From Flavobacterium terrisoli (GTDB lineage Bacteria; Bacteroidota; Bacteroidia; Flavobacteriales; Flavobacteriaceae): a stretch of 64,000 nt of DNA. The position numbers and the translations under genes are program-made. Under the pieces are notes generated by a model. The model made no database searches. It was given only the letters and a program-made list of their open reading frames with translations, and was not told the origin of the DNA. Positions within the stretch are counted from its first letter, which is position 1, and the number at the start of each line of letters is the position of its first letter. The DNA lies in NCBI RefSeq assembly GCF_030167905.1, contig NZ_JARGNA010000007.1, positions 232,024 to 296,023 of the forward strand, in the 5' to 3' direction. Below are positions 24,131-33,790 of the stretch, in pieces.

Positions 24131-24847
24131 ATGAAACTATCCAACATTACAATAAATTGTCAGCAACCTGCAGATGGCCGCAATATTTCAAGGACTTATA
24201 AAATTGTGGAGTGCGAAATCGAAACTAAATCCGAGGAGTTTCAGGTACTTTTAAAGAAAGCAAACGAATTAGCAAATTTGGTTAATTCTGGCGCAGCTAA
24301 TGATTCAAGTTTAAGTCGTCATGCAGGTAGAAAGGCAAATGATGCCATTATGGGAGTTTTATCTGAAGAAGCTTGGCTTCAATATATTAATTCCAAATTT
24401 GGCAATATTGCAAGCTATACGAACTTAACTGATATCGCCGCACAAATTGATTTAAGGCTAACAAATGGCGAGAAACTCGAAATACGTTCTTCTTATGTGA
24501 GAAACGGTGTCCAATTTGCGCTTTGCAACAATACCTATAATTTCAAGAACTTAGGACCTTATTCAAATACAATTAAACCTGGTGAAGTTCAAAAGGACTT
24601 TTACCTGTGTGTACTTTTCGATGTTGACAAGGACAAATTGTTAAACGCTCCTTTAATTAAATTCTATTTAATTGGTGGGTCTACTTGGAAGATGATGCTA
24701 GATATTGGTTACAATGATGCTTTAACTCCAATGGATGCACTTGTTCCAGTAAAAAGTACTTATAAAGTCATCAAATTAAAAGATGCTTTGGATGTTTCTC
24801 AAGTTTTGGAGGATATTTCAAAACGAGGTTATACAATCCAAACTTAG
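24131..24847 (+). CDS. Unknown protein, possible restriction-endonuclease-like fold
   Basis: 238 residues, soluble, no signal peptide. The middle region has LSEEAWLQYIN, then QIDLRLTNGEKLEIRSS (about 110-126), a D...ExR pattern that could be a degenerate PD-(D/E)xK core with Arg in place of Lys. Its stop codon TAG (24845-24847) overlaps the convergent stop of the Res gene (24844-24846), so the two ends are locked together. It is conserved-looking and probably part of the same restriction module. Function unproven. Confidence 0.5.
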   Translation: MKLSNITINCQQPADGRNISRTYKIVECEIETKSEEFQVLLKKANELANLVNSGAANDSSLSRHAGRKANDAIMGVLSEEAWLQYINSKFGNIASYTNLTDIAAQIDLRLTNGEKLEIRSSYVRNGVQFALCNNTYNFKNLGPYSNTIKPGEVQKDFYLCVLFDVDKDKLLNAPLIKFYLIGGSTWKMMLDIGYNDALTPMDALVPVKSTYKVIKLKDALDVSQVLEDISKRGYTIQT

Positions 24848-27435
24848 ATATCCGCATAATCTCCCGCATCTAACTTTAATTCAAGGTCACTGGTAAATGC
24901 TGTAACAAGTCTGTTATCCCTAAGATAATCAAAGAATACATCGTATGAATTTGGGCTAATAAAATGAAAATGGTATTTCTCCTTTATATTCAAAGTTTTC
25001 AATTCCTTATTTAAGGTCTCAAAATGTAATCTTCCATATTTCAATTTAGCTTTATTTTCGAGACTTAGATCAGAATCAGCTTTTATTTCTACAATAACAT
25101 AGTTGGTAATTCCATCGTCGTCGGTAGGAAGCTTTATAAGGAAATCTGGATTAAAATGTAAATTCTTAGAGTGCTTTCCTGCCACACTAGTCATTGAATA
25201 CTCTATTGAGTAAAAACCCGAATCTTTAGATTTCAACCAGGCTTCTATTTTTTCGGAATTTTCAAGTTTACATAGTTTTTCTACAAATCTCCTTTCCGGT
25301 TCAGCTTTGGTAAATACTACATCCAAAGGAGTTTTAAATAAATAAGAGCTTATGCTTTTTGAAGAACTCTTTGGAAAGGTTTCATCTTCTATAACGGCAT
25401 TTAGAATATCAGCTGCATCACTTTTTAAATCATTCATAAAATCATTAGAATGAAATACTGTTGAATTATGGCGAAGATTACCAACAGCAATCGTTTCTCT
25501 CGAAATATTACTCGTATTTATTTGAAAAGGTACTTTTACTTTTCTTTCATAAACAGTTGTTTTGCCTGACTTCCTAAGTAATGTGTTGAAACTACTAAGA
25601 ATCTTTAACATGTTTTTTTCGATCAATCGATCCCCTAATATCCCAACTTTAGTCATTGAATTTCTTATGACCTCATTTAAGACAGATTTTGGAGGTAAGT
25701 TTTCTTTAGAATAACTTCCCGCTGGCAGCTTTAAAATTACGCCCTCCCATTCTCTTATTTTAAGTTCATCATGTATTTTATTCACAATCCAATCTACTGT
25801 ATATGTATTATAAGTAATCAAGGTGTTCTTAGACCTCACTTCTCCTGACAAATTAGTATATTCAGTTTCCTTTTCTGTCTCTTCAATCTGTGATTGAAGC
25901 TCTATATATCCTTTCGTATAATCAAATTCTTGATGAGTTTTATTTGATTCTTTCTGAATAGCCTCTTTCTCATAATTGATTTGATAAACATTAAAATGAA
26001 ATTTTGAACGTTCTCCTAGTGAGCAAGGCGAAGAAGTTAAACGCATTTCAATCTCCAAAATTTCGTCAACTAATCCTCTTATATTTTTACTCCAGGAATC
26101 ATGATTATAAACTCTGACTTTTGGCTGAGGTGATTGATACTCTGGTGGAATTCTAAGTCCTCTACCTAATACTTGTGATATAAGCAATTTTGAATTAAAA
26201 GCACGATCCTCCCATGGTACTATTTGAAATACGTTTTTGACATCCCAGCCTTCAGTCAACATTGATACTGAAACTATCCATTCTATTGCATTTTCTTTAT
26301 CATCCACATAGTCCAGCTTTCTAACATTAAGTTTATGTTCCTTTGCAGAAGTAACTAGAAGTACTTTTTCCTCACACTCTTCTGGTGACATATCATGTTT
26401 ATCCTCTAAATACTCTTTAAAATCTGTAGCTAGTCGTTTTGCATTAAGAATATCTTTTGCGATTAAAATAGTAAGAGGTTTGACCTTTCTATAAGTGGAC
26501 TTATTAGCAATATGATTATCGTATATCTCTTGAAATTTGATATCAATTTCCGCATCATCATTTTTACTTACATAATCAACCATTTTTACCATTTTATCAT
26601 TTACCGCTTCTCTGAGGGAATATCTATAAATGACATCATTGAAATAATTGTCCTTTATATAAGCAGTTCCGGTAAAACCAATTATGTAGTGAAAGTTATA
26701 TTCAGGCTTTAGCAAAAACTCTTTCCATCGCTTTAGGTTTTGGTTATCCTTAGTTTCAGTTGCATTGTATATGTGATGGCTTTCGTCATTTAAAACTAAT
26801 GTGTTATTTCCAGTAAATAAAAAACTATCTTTAATTGAAGACCCTGTCTTATCATAAATTGCATGAATATTTTCAATGCAAATATCTCCATTTTGAATTG
26901 TGACATCACCTGCTTTGATTGATGGATTACGAAATATGCTTTCTTCTGGCAGAGCTTCTAAAAGGGTGGCATCTGATGCTAATGTTTCAAATTTCTTTAT
27001 AAGTCCAGACTCAATTGTTAACGATGGGCATAATACCAGCACTCTTTCCACAAGTCCTAGACCAAGCATTATTTGGGCTACACCATACATCACATAACTT
27101 TTTCCAGTTCCGGTAGCTAAGTCAATTGAAGCAGATAGTTTATGTGGTAATTGTAAATTTGAAGAATATTCTTCTATGGAATTATATCGAGTTTTTAATT
27201 CATGCATTTTTGGATTTTTCCAATTGTCGATGACTAGGTCATTAATTGAATTGTATCTTTTCGATGCCAAATAAATAACAGCATTTTTAATTGCAAGTTT
27301 TTGATATTCTCTATCACCACATAGATTATCGAGAAATTTAGACCAATTATTCAGCTTAAGAATTGTTGGATCATAATCATGAGAAACCTTTAAGACTAAA
27401 TCTGCTGTATTATATGTTTTGATTTCTTGAATCAT
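24844..27435 (-). CDS. res: Type III restriction enzyme, Res subunit
   Basis: 863 residues. A superfamily 2 helicase core with Walker A ATGTGKS (107-113), DESHH (217-221), a GFTGTAY motif III-like segment and QVLGRGLR motif VI. A C-terminal PD-(D/E)xK nuclease is visible in NPDFLIKL (Pro763-Asp764) and VIVEIKA (Glu783-x-Lys785). It cleaves DNA after ATP-dependent communication between two unmethylated sites when complexed with Mod. Its ATG overlaps the Mod stop (ATGA at 27432-27435), indicating translational coupling. Confidence 0.93.
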   Translation of the reverse strand: MIQEIKTYNTADLVLKVSHDYDPTILKLNNWSKFLDNLCGDREYQKLAIKNAVIYLASKRYNSINDLVIDNWKNPKMHELKTRYNSIEEYSSNLQLPHKLSASIDLATGTGKSYVMYGVAQIMLGLGLVERVLVLCPSLTIESGLIKKFETLASDATLLEALPEESIFRNPSIKAGDVTIQNGDICIENIHAIYDKTGSSIKDSFLFTGNNTLVLNDESHHIYNATETKDNQNLKRWKEFLLKPEYNFHYIIGFTGTAYIKDNYFNDVIYRYSLREAVNDKMVKMVDYVSKNDDAEIDIKFQEIYDNHIANKSTYRKVKPLTILIAKDILNAKRLATDFKEYLEDKHDMSPEECEEKVLLVTSAKEHKLNVRKLDYVDDKENAIEWIVSVSMLTEGWDVKNVFQIVPWEDRAFNSKLLISQVLGRGLRIPPEYQSPQPKVRVYNHDSWSKNIRGLVDEILEIEMRLTSSPCSLGERSKFHFNVYQINYEKEAIQKESNKTHQEFDYTKGYIELQSQIEETEKETEYTNLSGEVRSKNTLITYNTYTVDWIVNKIHDELKIREWEGVILKLPAGSYSKENLPPKSVLNEVIRNSMTKVGILGDRLIEKNMLKILSSFNTLLRKSGKTTVYERKVKVPFQINTSNISRETIAVGNLRHNSTVFHSNDFMNDLKSDAADILNAVIEDETFPKSSSKSISSYLFKTPLDVVFTKAEPERRFVEKLCKLENSEKIEAWLKSKDSGFYSIEYSMTSVAGKHSKNLHFNPDFLIKLPTDDDGITNYVIVEIKADSDLSLENKAKLKYGRLHFETLNKELKTLNIKEKYHFHFISPNSYDVFFDYLRDNRLVTAFTSDLELKLDAGDYADI

Positions 27436-29579
27436 ACTTCCGTTTTAAAAACTTCTTTAAATTCATTTCCATAGATATCAACGTAAACAATCATAATATA
27501 ATTTCCACACGATACTTTAGGGATTTTTGGTAAAACAATTTGATTTAACTCTTTTAGTTGTCCCCTGATATTTTCAGTTGTTTCAGTTTCATCTTTCTTT
27601 TTCTTCTTTTTTGGCAATAAATCATGGACAAAAAAGTATTGTTTCATAATAAATTCTGATCCATTAAAATTATTATCAATTAAAACCATAGAAAGACTTT
27701 CAAAATTATCCATCTCAGTATTTGTATCTTCTTCACTAAAGTTTGAGTGAAAACTATTGATAGTGATACTAAGCTCATTTTCTTCAACTAAAATATCTGA
27801 CTTTACTTCTGGTTGTCTGATAAAATGGAATCCTACAGCATTATCTAAATCATTAATATTGTTTTTGCTTTGTGGTTGTCTAAACTTTTTAAACTCTACT
27901 TTATGTAATTCTTTGATAACTTGGTAAGGTACCTTTAAAAAATAAAACCTAACATCACTAACAACATGGTAGTCGCTTAAAAAACCAATGAAATTTGCAG
28001 GTGCAACGAGATAAATTCGTTTACCTGCCTTTGTTCCTAAATGACTGTACAACTCATTTAAATAATCTTCATCAACTATACTATCCCTAAACTTCCAAAA
28101 AGGCCATATAATTACATTATAACCGTCCTTTCTTTCTCCGTCAACTTGAATTCCATTTATAGTTTTCTTCTTTGCATTAACTTCGAAAAGCTTCATAACA
28201 AATTCACAATATTCACGTTGCTGTAATTCGAAGACTTTTGCCAAATCATATTGGCCAGTATTTACAGAAATAAAACTTTTAGCAGGCTTTTCATGTAATT
28301 TATTAGGTAACTGAAGTGACTTACTGTTCTGAATTGTTAATAATCTACGCTGTATAGTGTAAAAAGCTAATTTTCCAATGTCACATGTTATCCACTTTCT
28401 ATTTAATTTTTCGGCGGATGCTGCAGTAGTTCCTGAACCACCAAAAAAATCGAGCACTAAATCACCTTCATCAGTAATAGCTTCAATTATTCTCTTTAAC
28501 AATTTTTCATTTTTCTCCGTCGGATAATTGTTTTCGAAACTAGATACGGTCAAATCATTCCACATATTATTACATAGACTACTTTCTGAGGCTGGTATAA
28601 AATACTCCGGCTTCCCAGAAGTAGGCTTAGCCCTTACAAACTGTAATTCTTTACCTAATTCTAAATTTCGACGATAGTATTCTCCCAAATCTTCCTTATC
28701 ACTAAATTCATTTAACCATTTTGAATAATTTTCAATAGCTTCTTGAGTTTTATCGAATGTCCACCGCCAATGGTTATTTTTGGTAGGTACATGACCAAAA
28801 AGGTCATAATCCATTCCATTTCTATAACCGGAAGCGTCAAAACCATGCCAACGGTCTGCCTTGAAATCCAATCTTGTGGGGGGAAGGATTTTAAAATCGT
28901 CGGACTTTGAATACATGAGAATTGTGTCAAATTCTTCATTTAATTTCTTGACCTTAATTCGCTCTTTTACATTTTTCTTGGTTCGATTAGCGATTATCTC
29001 ATTCTTAAAATTATTTTCCCCAAATATTTCATCCAAAACAATTTTGATATGGTGCTTATAACGGAAATCCAAATGAACACATAAGCATCCATCAGAAGCA
29101 AGAAGTTCTTTTGCAACTATCAATCTCCTACGAAGAAATTCTATAAAATCAGCACCTTTTGTTTTGTCAGTATAGGCCTTTTGACCTTGGTTACTTTTAA
29201 AATCTCCTTCAGTTGCAAATGGTGGATCGATATAGATAAGTTTTACTTTTCCTTTAACCTTATTCTTAATTAAAGGATCGATATTTTCGTTTAATGTTTT
29301 TAGAAACTGCAAATTATCACCAAATGCAATAATATTTCTCCAGCCGCCAGGCCATTCCGTTCTGGAGTCACTATATACTTTTTCTATTTGAATTGGTAAA
29401 GGAAACACCCCATCTTCATTCGCTAAGATATCCTCGCGTCGCATTTTACCCCCGTAAATCAACTCGTATTCTTTATGTTGTATGGGAAAAAGTTTATACT
29501 TGTAGTCACTTGGTAATGGCTCACCATTTGTCAATTTTTGAATAATATCTTCAGCTTCATATTTAGTCAGTAGACTCAT
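27432..29579 (-). CDS. mod: Type III DNA adenine methyltransferase, Mod subunit
   Basis: 715 residues. Beta-class N6-adenine methyltransferase order: catalytic motif IV DPPF (118-121) first, a long central target-recognition region, then AdoMet-binding FFGGSGTT (378-385) preceded by the YPTEKNEKLL segment. It has a C-terminal extension of about 300 residues used for Res contact in this family. It methylates one strand of an asymmetric recognition site and provides specificity for the Res subunit. The recognition sequence cannot be predicted. It is the first gene of the mod-res operon. Confidence 0.94.
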   Translation of the reverse strand: MSLLTKYEAEDIIQKLTNGEPLPSDYKYKLFPIQHKEYELIYGGKMRREDILANEDGVFPLPIQIEKVYSDSRTEWPGGWRNIIAFGDNLQFLKTLNENIDPLIKNKVKGKVKLIYIDPPFATEGDFKSNQGQKAYTDKTKGADFIEFLRRRLIVAKELLASDGCLCVHLDFRYKHHIKIVLDEIFGENNFKNEIIANRTKKNVKERIKVKKLNEEFDTILMYSKSDDFKILPPTRLDFKADRWHGFDASGYRNGMDYDLFGHVPTKNNHWRWTFDKTQEAIENYSKWLNEFSDKEDLGEYYRRNLELGKELQFVRAKPTSGKPEYFIPASESSLCNNMWNDLTVSSFENNYPTEKNEKLLKRIIEAITDEGDLVLDFFGGSGTTAASAEKLNRKWITCDIGKLAFYTIQRRLLTIQNSKSLQLPNKLHEKPAKSFISVNTGQYDLAKVFELQQREYCEFVMKLFEVNAKKKTINGIQVDGERKDGYNVIIWPFWKFRDSIVDEDYLNELYSHLGTKAGKRIYLVAPANFIGFLSDYHVVSDVRFYFLKVPYQVIKELHKVEFKKFRQPQSKNNINDLDNAVGFHFIRQPEVKSDILVEENELSITINSFHSNFSEEDTNTEMDNFESLSMVLIDNNFNGSEFIMKQYFFVHDLLPKKKKKKDETETTENIRGQLKELNQIVLPKIPKVSCGNYIMIVYVDIYGNEFKEVFKTEV

Positions 29580-29664
29580 AAATTATAATTTGATGCAATA
29601 ATATAACCTTATTTTTTATACTACAAAACTTTGCTTGTCTTTCTACATTGTCGAAACAACAAAA

Positions 29665-31662
29665 TTAGTCGTGTTTACTCTCAATAATTTTTTGGATAAT
29701 GCTGTTTGCCTGCAAACTTAAGATTGAACTTTCCTTGGTAGTCACTACTTGTTCCATGATACCCATATCTTTATAAATCTGCTTTTTGTTTTGCCAGTCT
29801 TCGTTATATTTTTCATCTCCTAATAATCCCAAATGTTCCCAGTACCATGTCTGTCCATTATGTCTAATAGTAAAATCCGGTTCTTTCCATTGCCGGTCAT
29901 TATAATACAACTTTTCTTCATAAGTAAAATCCATTCCTGAACGGTAAAGTATATTGGCAATTACAAGTTCAGATTTTGAACGTACCCAAATATCATTTTC
30001 GGTTTGATGGATTTTATCCAGTAAGTGCTTTTTTACCCCTAGGTATCTTCCTATTTCCTGGTGCAGTGCCACAGAACTTTCAAAATTCTCCAACAAGTAC
30101 ACGAGATAATCAAGCAAGTTATGTTTATAGATTCTCTTTTCTTCTGTTTCGATCTCTATCAGTGCTAGTTGTTCGGGTGTGAGCTCGCTCACTGCGGCAT
30201 CCAGAATGAGGCATTTATCCAGGTTCTTTGAGAGTTGTGCACTTCTAGTAACAATTGCGCTGTATGTGATATTAAAAAACTCAATACATGATAAATTGGA
30301 ATAATGAGTTTTCTTAAGGATATGGCCCACCAAACCGGTCTTCGAAATATTTAAAACTTCCTGTAATTCTGGATTAGTGTTTGATTTGAATACCTTTAAG
30401 CTGGTAAATCCTTTTCCGGCAATGGTAATCGCTCCACAGTTTATAAAATATGGAAGGGCAGACTGCAGTTCTTCCTCAGAAAAGTATTGAAGCGTTTTTT
30501 TACCACTTTCATTATTTGTAGCCGTTTTATAAAGTTCCACTATGGTATTTCCTTTCGGGAAAGCTTTGTCAATAAATTGTTCTTTTCTGACTTTAATGTT
30601 TTTGTTAGAATATAAAATGTAAGCAGTAGCGCCTTTCTTATCACGCCCGGCCCTACCAATTTCTTGATAATATTGTTCAATTGACTCGGGTAGCATATAA
30701 TGGATAACCACCCTAATATCCGGTAAATCAATACCCATTCCAAAAGCGTTGGTAGCAAATACAATGTTCTTGCTTCCTGTTTTAAAATCACTGATTATTT
30801 CCTGCCTTTTGGCACTGGTTAAATCACCGTGAAAAGAAATGGCATTGTAGCCTATAGCATTTGCAGTATCGCATAATTCTTCAACGCCGCCTCTTCTATA
30901 TTTTCTGTACAGGTAAACAAGTACTTTATCGTCCCGGTGTTCATCAAGTAGTTGCCACAATCGTTCGCGCTTATCTTCTTCATCTGATATCTTTTCAACC
31001 TTTAGATCAATGTCAAGGCGCAACAGGACATCATCTTTTACAATTGCATTGTTCGCTATTTTAAAGTCACCAGTAATATCCGAAAGCTCCTTTGGGTTAA
31101 TGGTTGCGGTTAATCCAAGTATAATTGGCCAATTGGACTCAAATACGTTGTCTAAAAATTGCGGGATGTGTTTATAAAAAGGTCTGAAATCAAATCCCCA
31201 TTGACTGATGCAATGCACTTCATCAATTACAAATAGTTTAATTCTAGCTCTTTGCTTAGTGATGCAGTATTCAAATAACCCATCGGTTGCCATTCTTTCC
31301 GGACTTGCAAAAATAAAATCCGGAACATAATCACCGTTGGCAAATTTCGTTAGTGTCTTCACTTGTTGCGCGGCTTTAATCCCGCCATGTATTACCAATA
31401 CCTCGCAGCCTTCGTTTCTAAGTTTTTCCGCTTGCTCATCTATCAGGGCAATCAATGGCGATATAACCATGCAGGTTCCTTCCAGGGCTTTGGCAGCTAC
31501 CCAGTAAATTAGTGATTTACCACCGCCGGTTGGCATAATTGTTAATGTCGAGGTGCCGTTAACGATGTTATTGATAACTTTCTCCTGAAGCGGTTTCAAT
31601 TCAAATTTTTCGGCCATTGATGGAAAATACTCCTCAAATGCAGCTGTTGCTTTAGTGCTCAT
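29665..31662 (-). CDS. RecQ-like helicase fused to a C-terminal nuclease-like domain
   Basis: 665 residues. The RecQ-type helicase core has Walker A TGGGKS (45-50), DEVH (147-150), the RecQ aromatic loop QWGFDFRP (154-161) and motif VI EIGRAGRD. The usual HRDC and zinc-binding regions of RecQ are not obvious. Instead, residues 560-640 resemble a PD-(D/E)xK-family domain: RSKSELVIA, EPDFTI (Asp596) and YWEHLG (Glu609). Helicase-nuclease fusions of this kind are common in defence loci. Its start overlaps the end of the upstream unknown gene by 11 bp, so the two work as a pair. Confidence 0.8.
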   Translation of the reverse strand: MSTKATAAFEEYFPSMAEKFELKPLQEKVINNIVNGTSTLTIMPTGGGKSLIYWVAAKALEGTCMVISPLIALIDEQAEKLRNEGCEVLVIHGGIKAAQQVKTLTKFANGDYVPDFIFASPERMATDGLFEYCITKQRARIKLFVIDEVHCISQWGFDFRPFYKHIPQFLDNVFESNWPIILGLTATINPKELSDITGDFKIANNAIVKDDVLLRLDIDLKVEKISDEEDKRERLWQLLDEHRDDKVLVYLYRKYRRGGVEELCDTANAIGYNAISFHGDLTSAKRQEIISDFKTGSKNIVFATNAFGMGIDLPDIRVVIHYMLPESIEQYYQEIGRAGRDKKGATAYILYSNKNIKVRKEQFIDKAFPKGNTIVELYKTATNNESGKKTLQYFSEEELQSALPYFINCGAITIAGKGFTSLKVFKSNTNPELQEVLNISKTGLVGHILKKTHYSNLSCIEFFNITYSAIVTRSAQLSKNLDKCLILDAAVSELTPEQLALIEIETEEKRIYKHNLLDYLVYLLENFESSVALHQEIGRYLGVKKHLLDKIHQTENDIWVRSKSELVIANILYRSGMDFTYEEKLYYNDRQWKEPDFTIRHNGQTWYWEHLGLLGDEKYNEDWQNKKQIYKDMGIMEQVVTTKESSILSLQANSIIQKIIESKHD

Positions 31663-32629
31663 ACTGGTGCGAAATTTTAGATTTTTGTTTCAGGTAATCT
31701 ATTTCCGTTTGATGCGACCTGGAAACAAAAGATAAAAATTGATCAACGGGTACAAATCGATATTCTTCAGGTATAGTAACGCCATGTTCAGCGTATAATT
31801 TTTTGATAAGATTAAAGATGCGGAGTGCATAAAAAGCAAACAATCCATAAGGATAAAAGTAATTTTGCTGTGTCGTTCCTTCATCAGCGTTAATCATCAA
31901 AAACTCAGAATCCTCCTTACAGTTAAAATTTTTCTTGTCGGTTAGGTAATAAAGTGCCCAAACCGCTTCACGACTTCTGTTGGGAAACATTTCAGGAAAA
32001 AGCTTGTAAATAAAATGGCTTTTAATTCCGCCACCAATAGCGCCATATACAGTGTAGTCTTCGCTGTCAAAGGCATGGTAGCCTAGTCTATCGTAATGGT
32101 CAATACTTTCGAAAATTTTAGTACTGTACCAATCGGTGTGCAATTCATTGGCAAGGTTGGTGATGTTTGAAGTAACATTAAAAAGTTCTCCGGGCTGCGA
32201 CATTCCAAATGCCGATCTAAATTTATCCAACTCTTTGGCAGTTGTATTATTGAGTGTTTTAGTTATTATCGGTATTTGGTTGCGCAGGATGGTGTTTTTA
32301 AATGAACTCACATCTGAACTATATTCGTCAAGTGCATCAAGATTCAAAACATCACTGTATTTCTGTCGGTCACTTTCAAAGGCAGCTACAGCTTCCTGCA
32401 AAAGCCTTTCCAGGATTTTCTTTGAATCTTTCGGTTTACTTTTAGGCTTATGGGTTGCTCCAAATTTTTCTGCTAGCTTTTCAAGTTCGCTGTCAGGCGC
32501 AGTATGGCCAGCTTCAGTATCTATGAATTTTTTAAAATAGATTCGGATATTGGCCTGCATTTCATTCCAAACGAAGTCAATATGATCTTGATCGAAGCAT
32601 ATATCTTCTATCACGTGTGGGTAAAACAT
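31652..32629 (-). CDS. Unknown protein coupled to the RecQ-like helicase-nuclease
   Basis: 325 residues, no signal peptide or transmembrane helix, no family I recognise. The sequence is helix-rich, with a Lys/Pro linker (KPKSKPKDSKK, about 62-72) followed by LERLLQEAVAAFESDRQKY, and a conserved-looking C-terminal half with several aromatic/acidic clusters (YDRLGYHAFDSEDYTVYGAIGGGIKSHF). It overlaps the helicase start by 11 bp. The invariant partnership suggests a two-component system, possibly recognition plus helicase/nuclease effector. Confidence 0.6.
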   Translation of the reverse strand: MFYPHVIEDICFDQDHIDFVWNEMQANIRIYFKKFIDTEAGHTAPDSELEKLAEKFGATHKPKSKPKDSKKILERLLQEAVAAFESDRQKYSDVLNLDALDEYSSDVSSFKNTILRNQIPIITKTLNNTTAKELDKFRSAFGMSQPGELFNVTSNITNLANELHTDWYSTKIFESIDHYDRLGYHAFDSEDYTVYGAIGGGIKSHFIYKLFPEMFPNRSREAVWALYYLTDKKNFNCKEDSEFLMINADEGTTQQNYFYPYGLFAFYALRIFNLIKKLYAEHGVTIPEEYRFVPVDQFLSFVSRSHQTEIDYLKQKSKISHQYEH

Positions 32630-32717
32630 GGTTTTGGTTTTTGGTTAGAAACAGAATTGCACTACTAAAGTATAAAATATACTTCAGTTATATCATTCTT
32701 TATTCCAATATAAGCAA

Positions 32718-33311
32718 CTAGAATCTTTGCTTCTGTGGAAAATACTGTTTGTTTACACCTGTAGATGCTATTCTAAAATTAACCATTTCAGCGCTCGCGT
32801 TGTAGTAATTAGCAATTTCCGCATTAGTCATTTTAGTTTTTCTTGCCCATAGCAAACAAGGTCGGGAGAGTTGTAGTGTTGCTCCAAGATAAATTGCTTC
32901 ATCTTCTTGTTCCTTGTCAAAATCTCTCATGCCAAATGGTAAATTAACTCCTTCCGGAAGTGGTTTTTTCTTGTGTTCACATAAAATATGGGCTATTTCA
33001 TGCATAATATTACTCTGTTGCCGGGCAGGAGTATGAAAAGGATTATGGATAATTAATCGCTTACCGTCTTTGTCTTTCATGGTCAAGGCACTCCAACCAC
33101 AATCACTCCCGTCTAGCCCTGATAATCGATTGACATCATCTAATCCGGAAAGGAAATGAGTTGCATCATGGACTTTTATATCTAAAAATTTTGCTAAGGC
33201 AAATGCACATAATGGCGCACACGGGTGAATGCCAAGCTTCTCGCGGTATTCGGTCGCGATACGTTCAGCCTTTGCCTTAAATCCTCTTTTTAGTGTAGTC
33301 GATGTAGCCAA
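32718..33311 (-). CDS. ImmA/IrrE-family metallopeptidase
   Basis: 197 residues. Zinc-metallopeptidase motif HEIAH at 104-108 with a downstream acidic stretch (DKEQEDEAIYLGA). This family cleaves XRE-type repressors to induce mobile-element or stress genes. The gene lies 8 bp downstream of an XRE repressor gene, forming the classic repressor-protease pair. It may control the RecQ-nuclease pair downstream or the divergent CBASS-like operon. Both would be inferences. Confidence 0.88.
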   Translation of the reverse strand: MATSTTLKRGFKAKAERIATEYREKLGIHPCAPLCAFALAKFLDIKVHDATHFLSGLDDVNRLSGLDGSDCGWSALTMKDKDGKRLIIHNPFHTPARQQSNIMHEIAHILCEHKKKPLPEGVNLPFGMRDFDKEQEDEAIYLGATLQLSRPCLLWARKTKMTNAEIANYYNASAEMVNFRIASTGVNKQYFPQKQRF

Positions 33312-33319
33312 GTAATTTG

Positions 33320-33655
33320 CTATTTAGTTTCGTAAGCCATATCAATCATTCTGATAAGCATATTGACAGTATCTTGGCTCAATTCTTTTTCGGCCCTAAG
33401 ATGGGCTAAAACGTGGTCTTTATTGGATATGGCATTGTTGGCGGTCTCTCCTAGAATAAAAGTGTCAGTCGGAACCTTCAGCCAATTGCAGATACTTATA
33501 AACGTATCGACATCTGGTATTTTTCCTTGCTCGATTCTCGATAATGTTGCGGCGCTAACATTACCAATTTCACCTGCAATTGCTCTTAAACCTTTACCAG
33601 CCCTTTTACTCTTTAACATTCCTGCAAGTAGGTCTGTATTAAGTGTTGTATGCAT
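33320..33655 (-). CDS. XRE-family transcriptional repressor
   Basis: 111 residues. N-terminal helix-turn-helix (GLRAIAGEIGNVSAATLSRIEQGKIPDVDTFISICNWL, about 22-60), then a short helical tail (ELSQDTVNMLIRMIDMAY) probably for dimerisation. It is the first gene of the XRE-ImmA pair and faces the divergent operon starting at 33791. The intergenic stretch contains paired motifs suitable as operator. Confidence 0.88.
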   Translation of the reverse strand: MHTTLNTDLLAGMLKSKRAGKGLRAIAGEIGNVSAATLSRIEQGKIPDVDTFISICNWLKVPTDTFILGETANNAISNKDHVLAHLRAEKELSQDTVNMLIRMIDMAYETK

Positions 33656-33790
33656 GTTGATAAGTTTTATGTATTAAACAGTGTTTCATTAGTGCAACAT
33701 ATAAAATTTCTATTTATATTTGTGCAACAGAACAACTATTTGTCTTATATATGAAACAAATGTATCACTAATTTACAAAAAAATCACATC
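33656..33790. promoter_or_regulatory. Divergent promoter region with inverted GTTTCAT/ATGAAAC boxes
   Basis: TATATTTG at 33715-33722 fits the Bacteroidota -7 box TAnnTTTG reading rightward. CAAATGTA at 33757-33764 is the same box (TACATTTG) reading leftward. GTTTCAT (33682-33688) and ATGAAAC (33751-33757) are inverted copies, and GTGCAAC occurs twice between them. This suits joint control of the XRE/ImmA pair and the CBASS-like operon. Confidence 0.5.
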
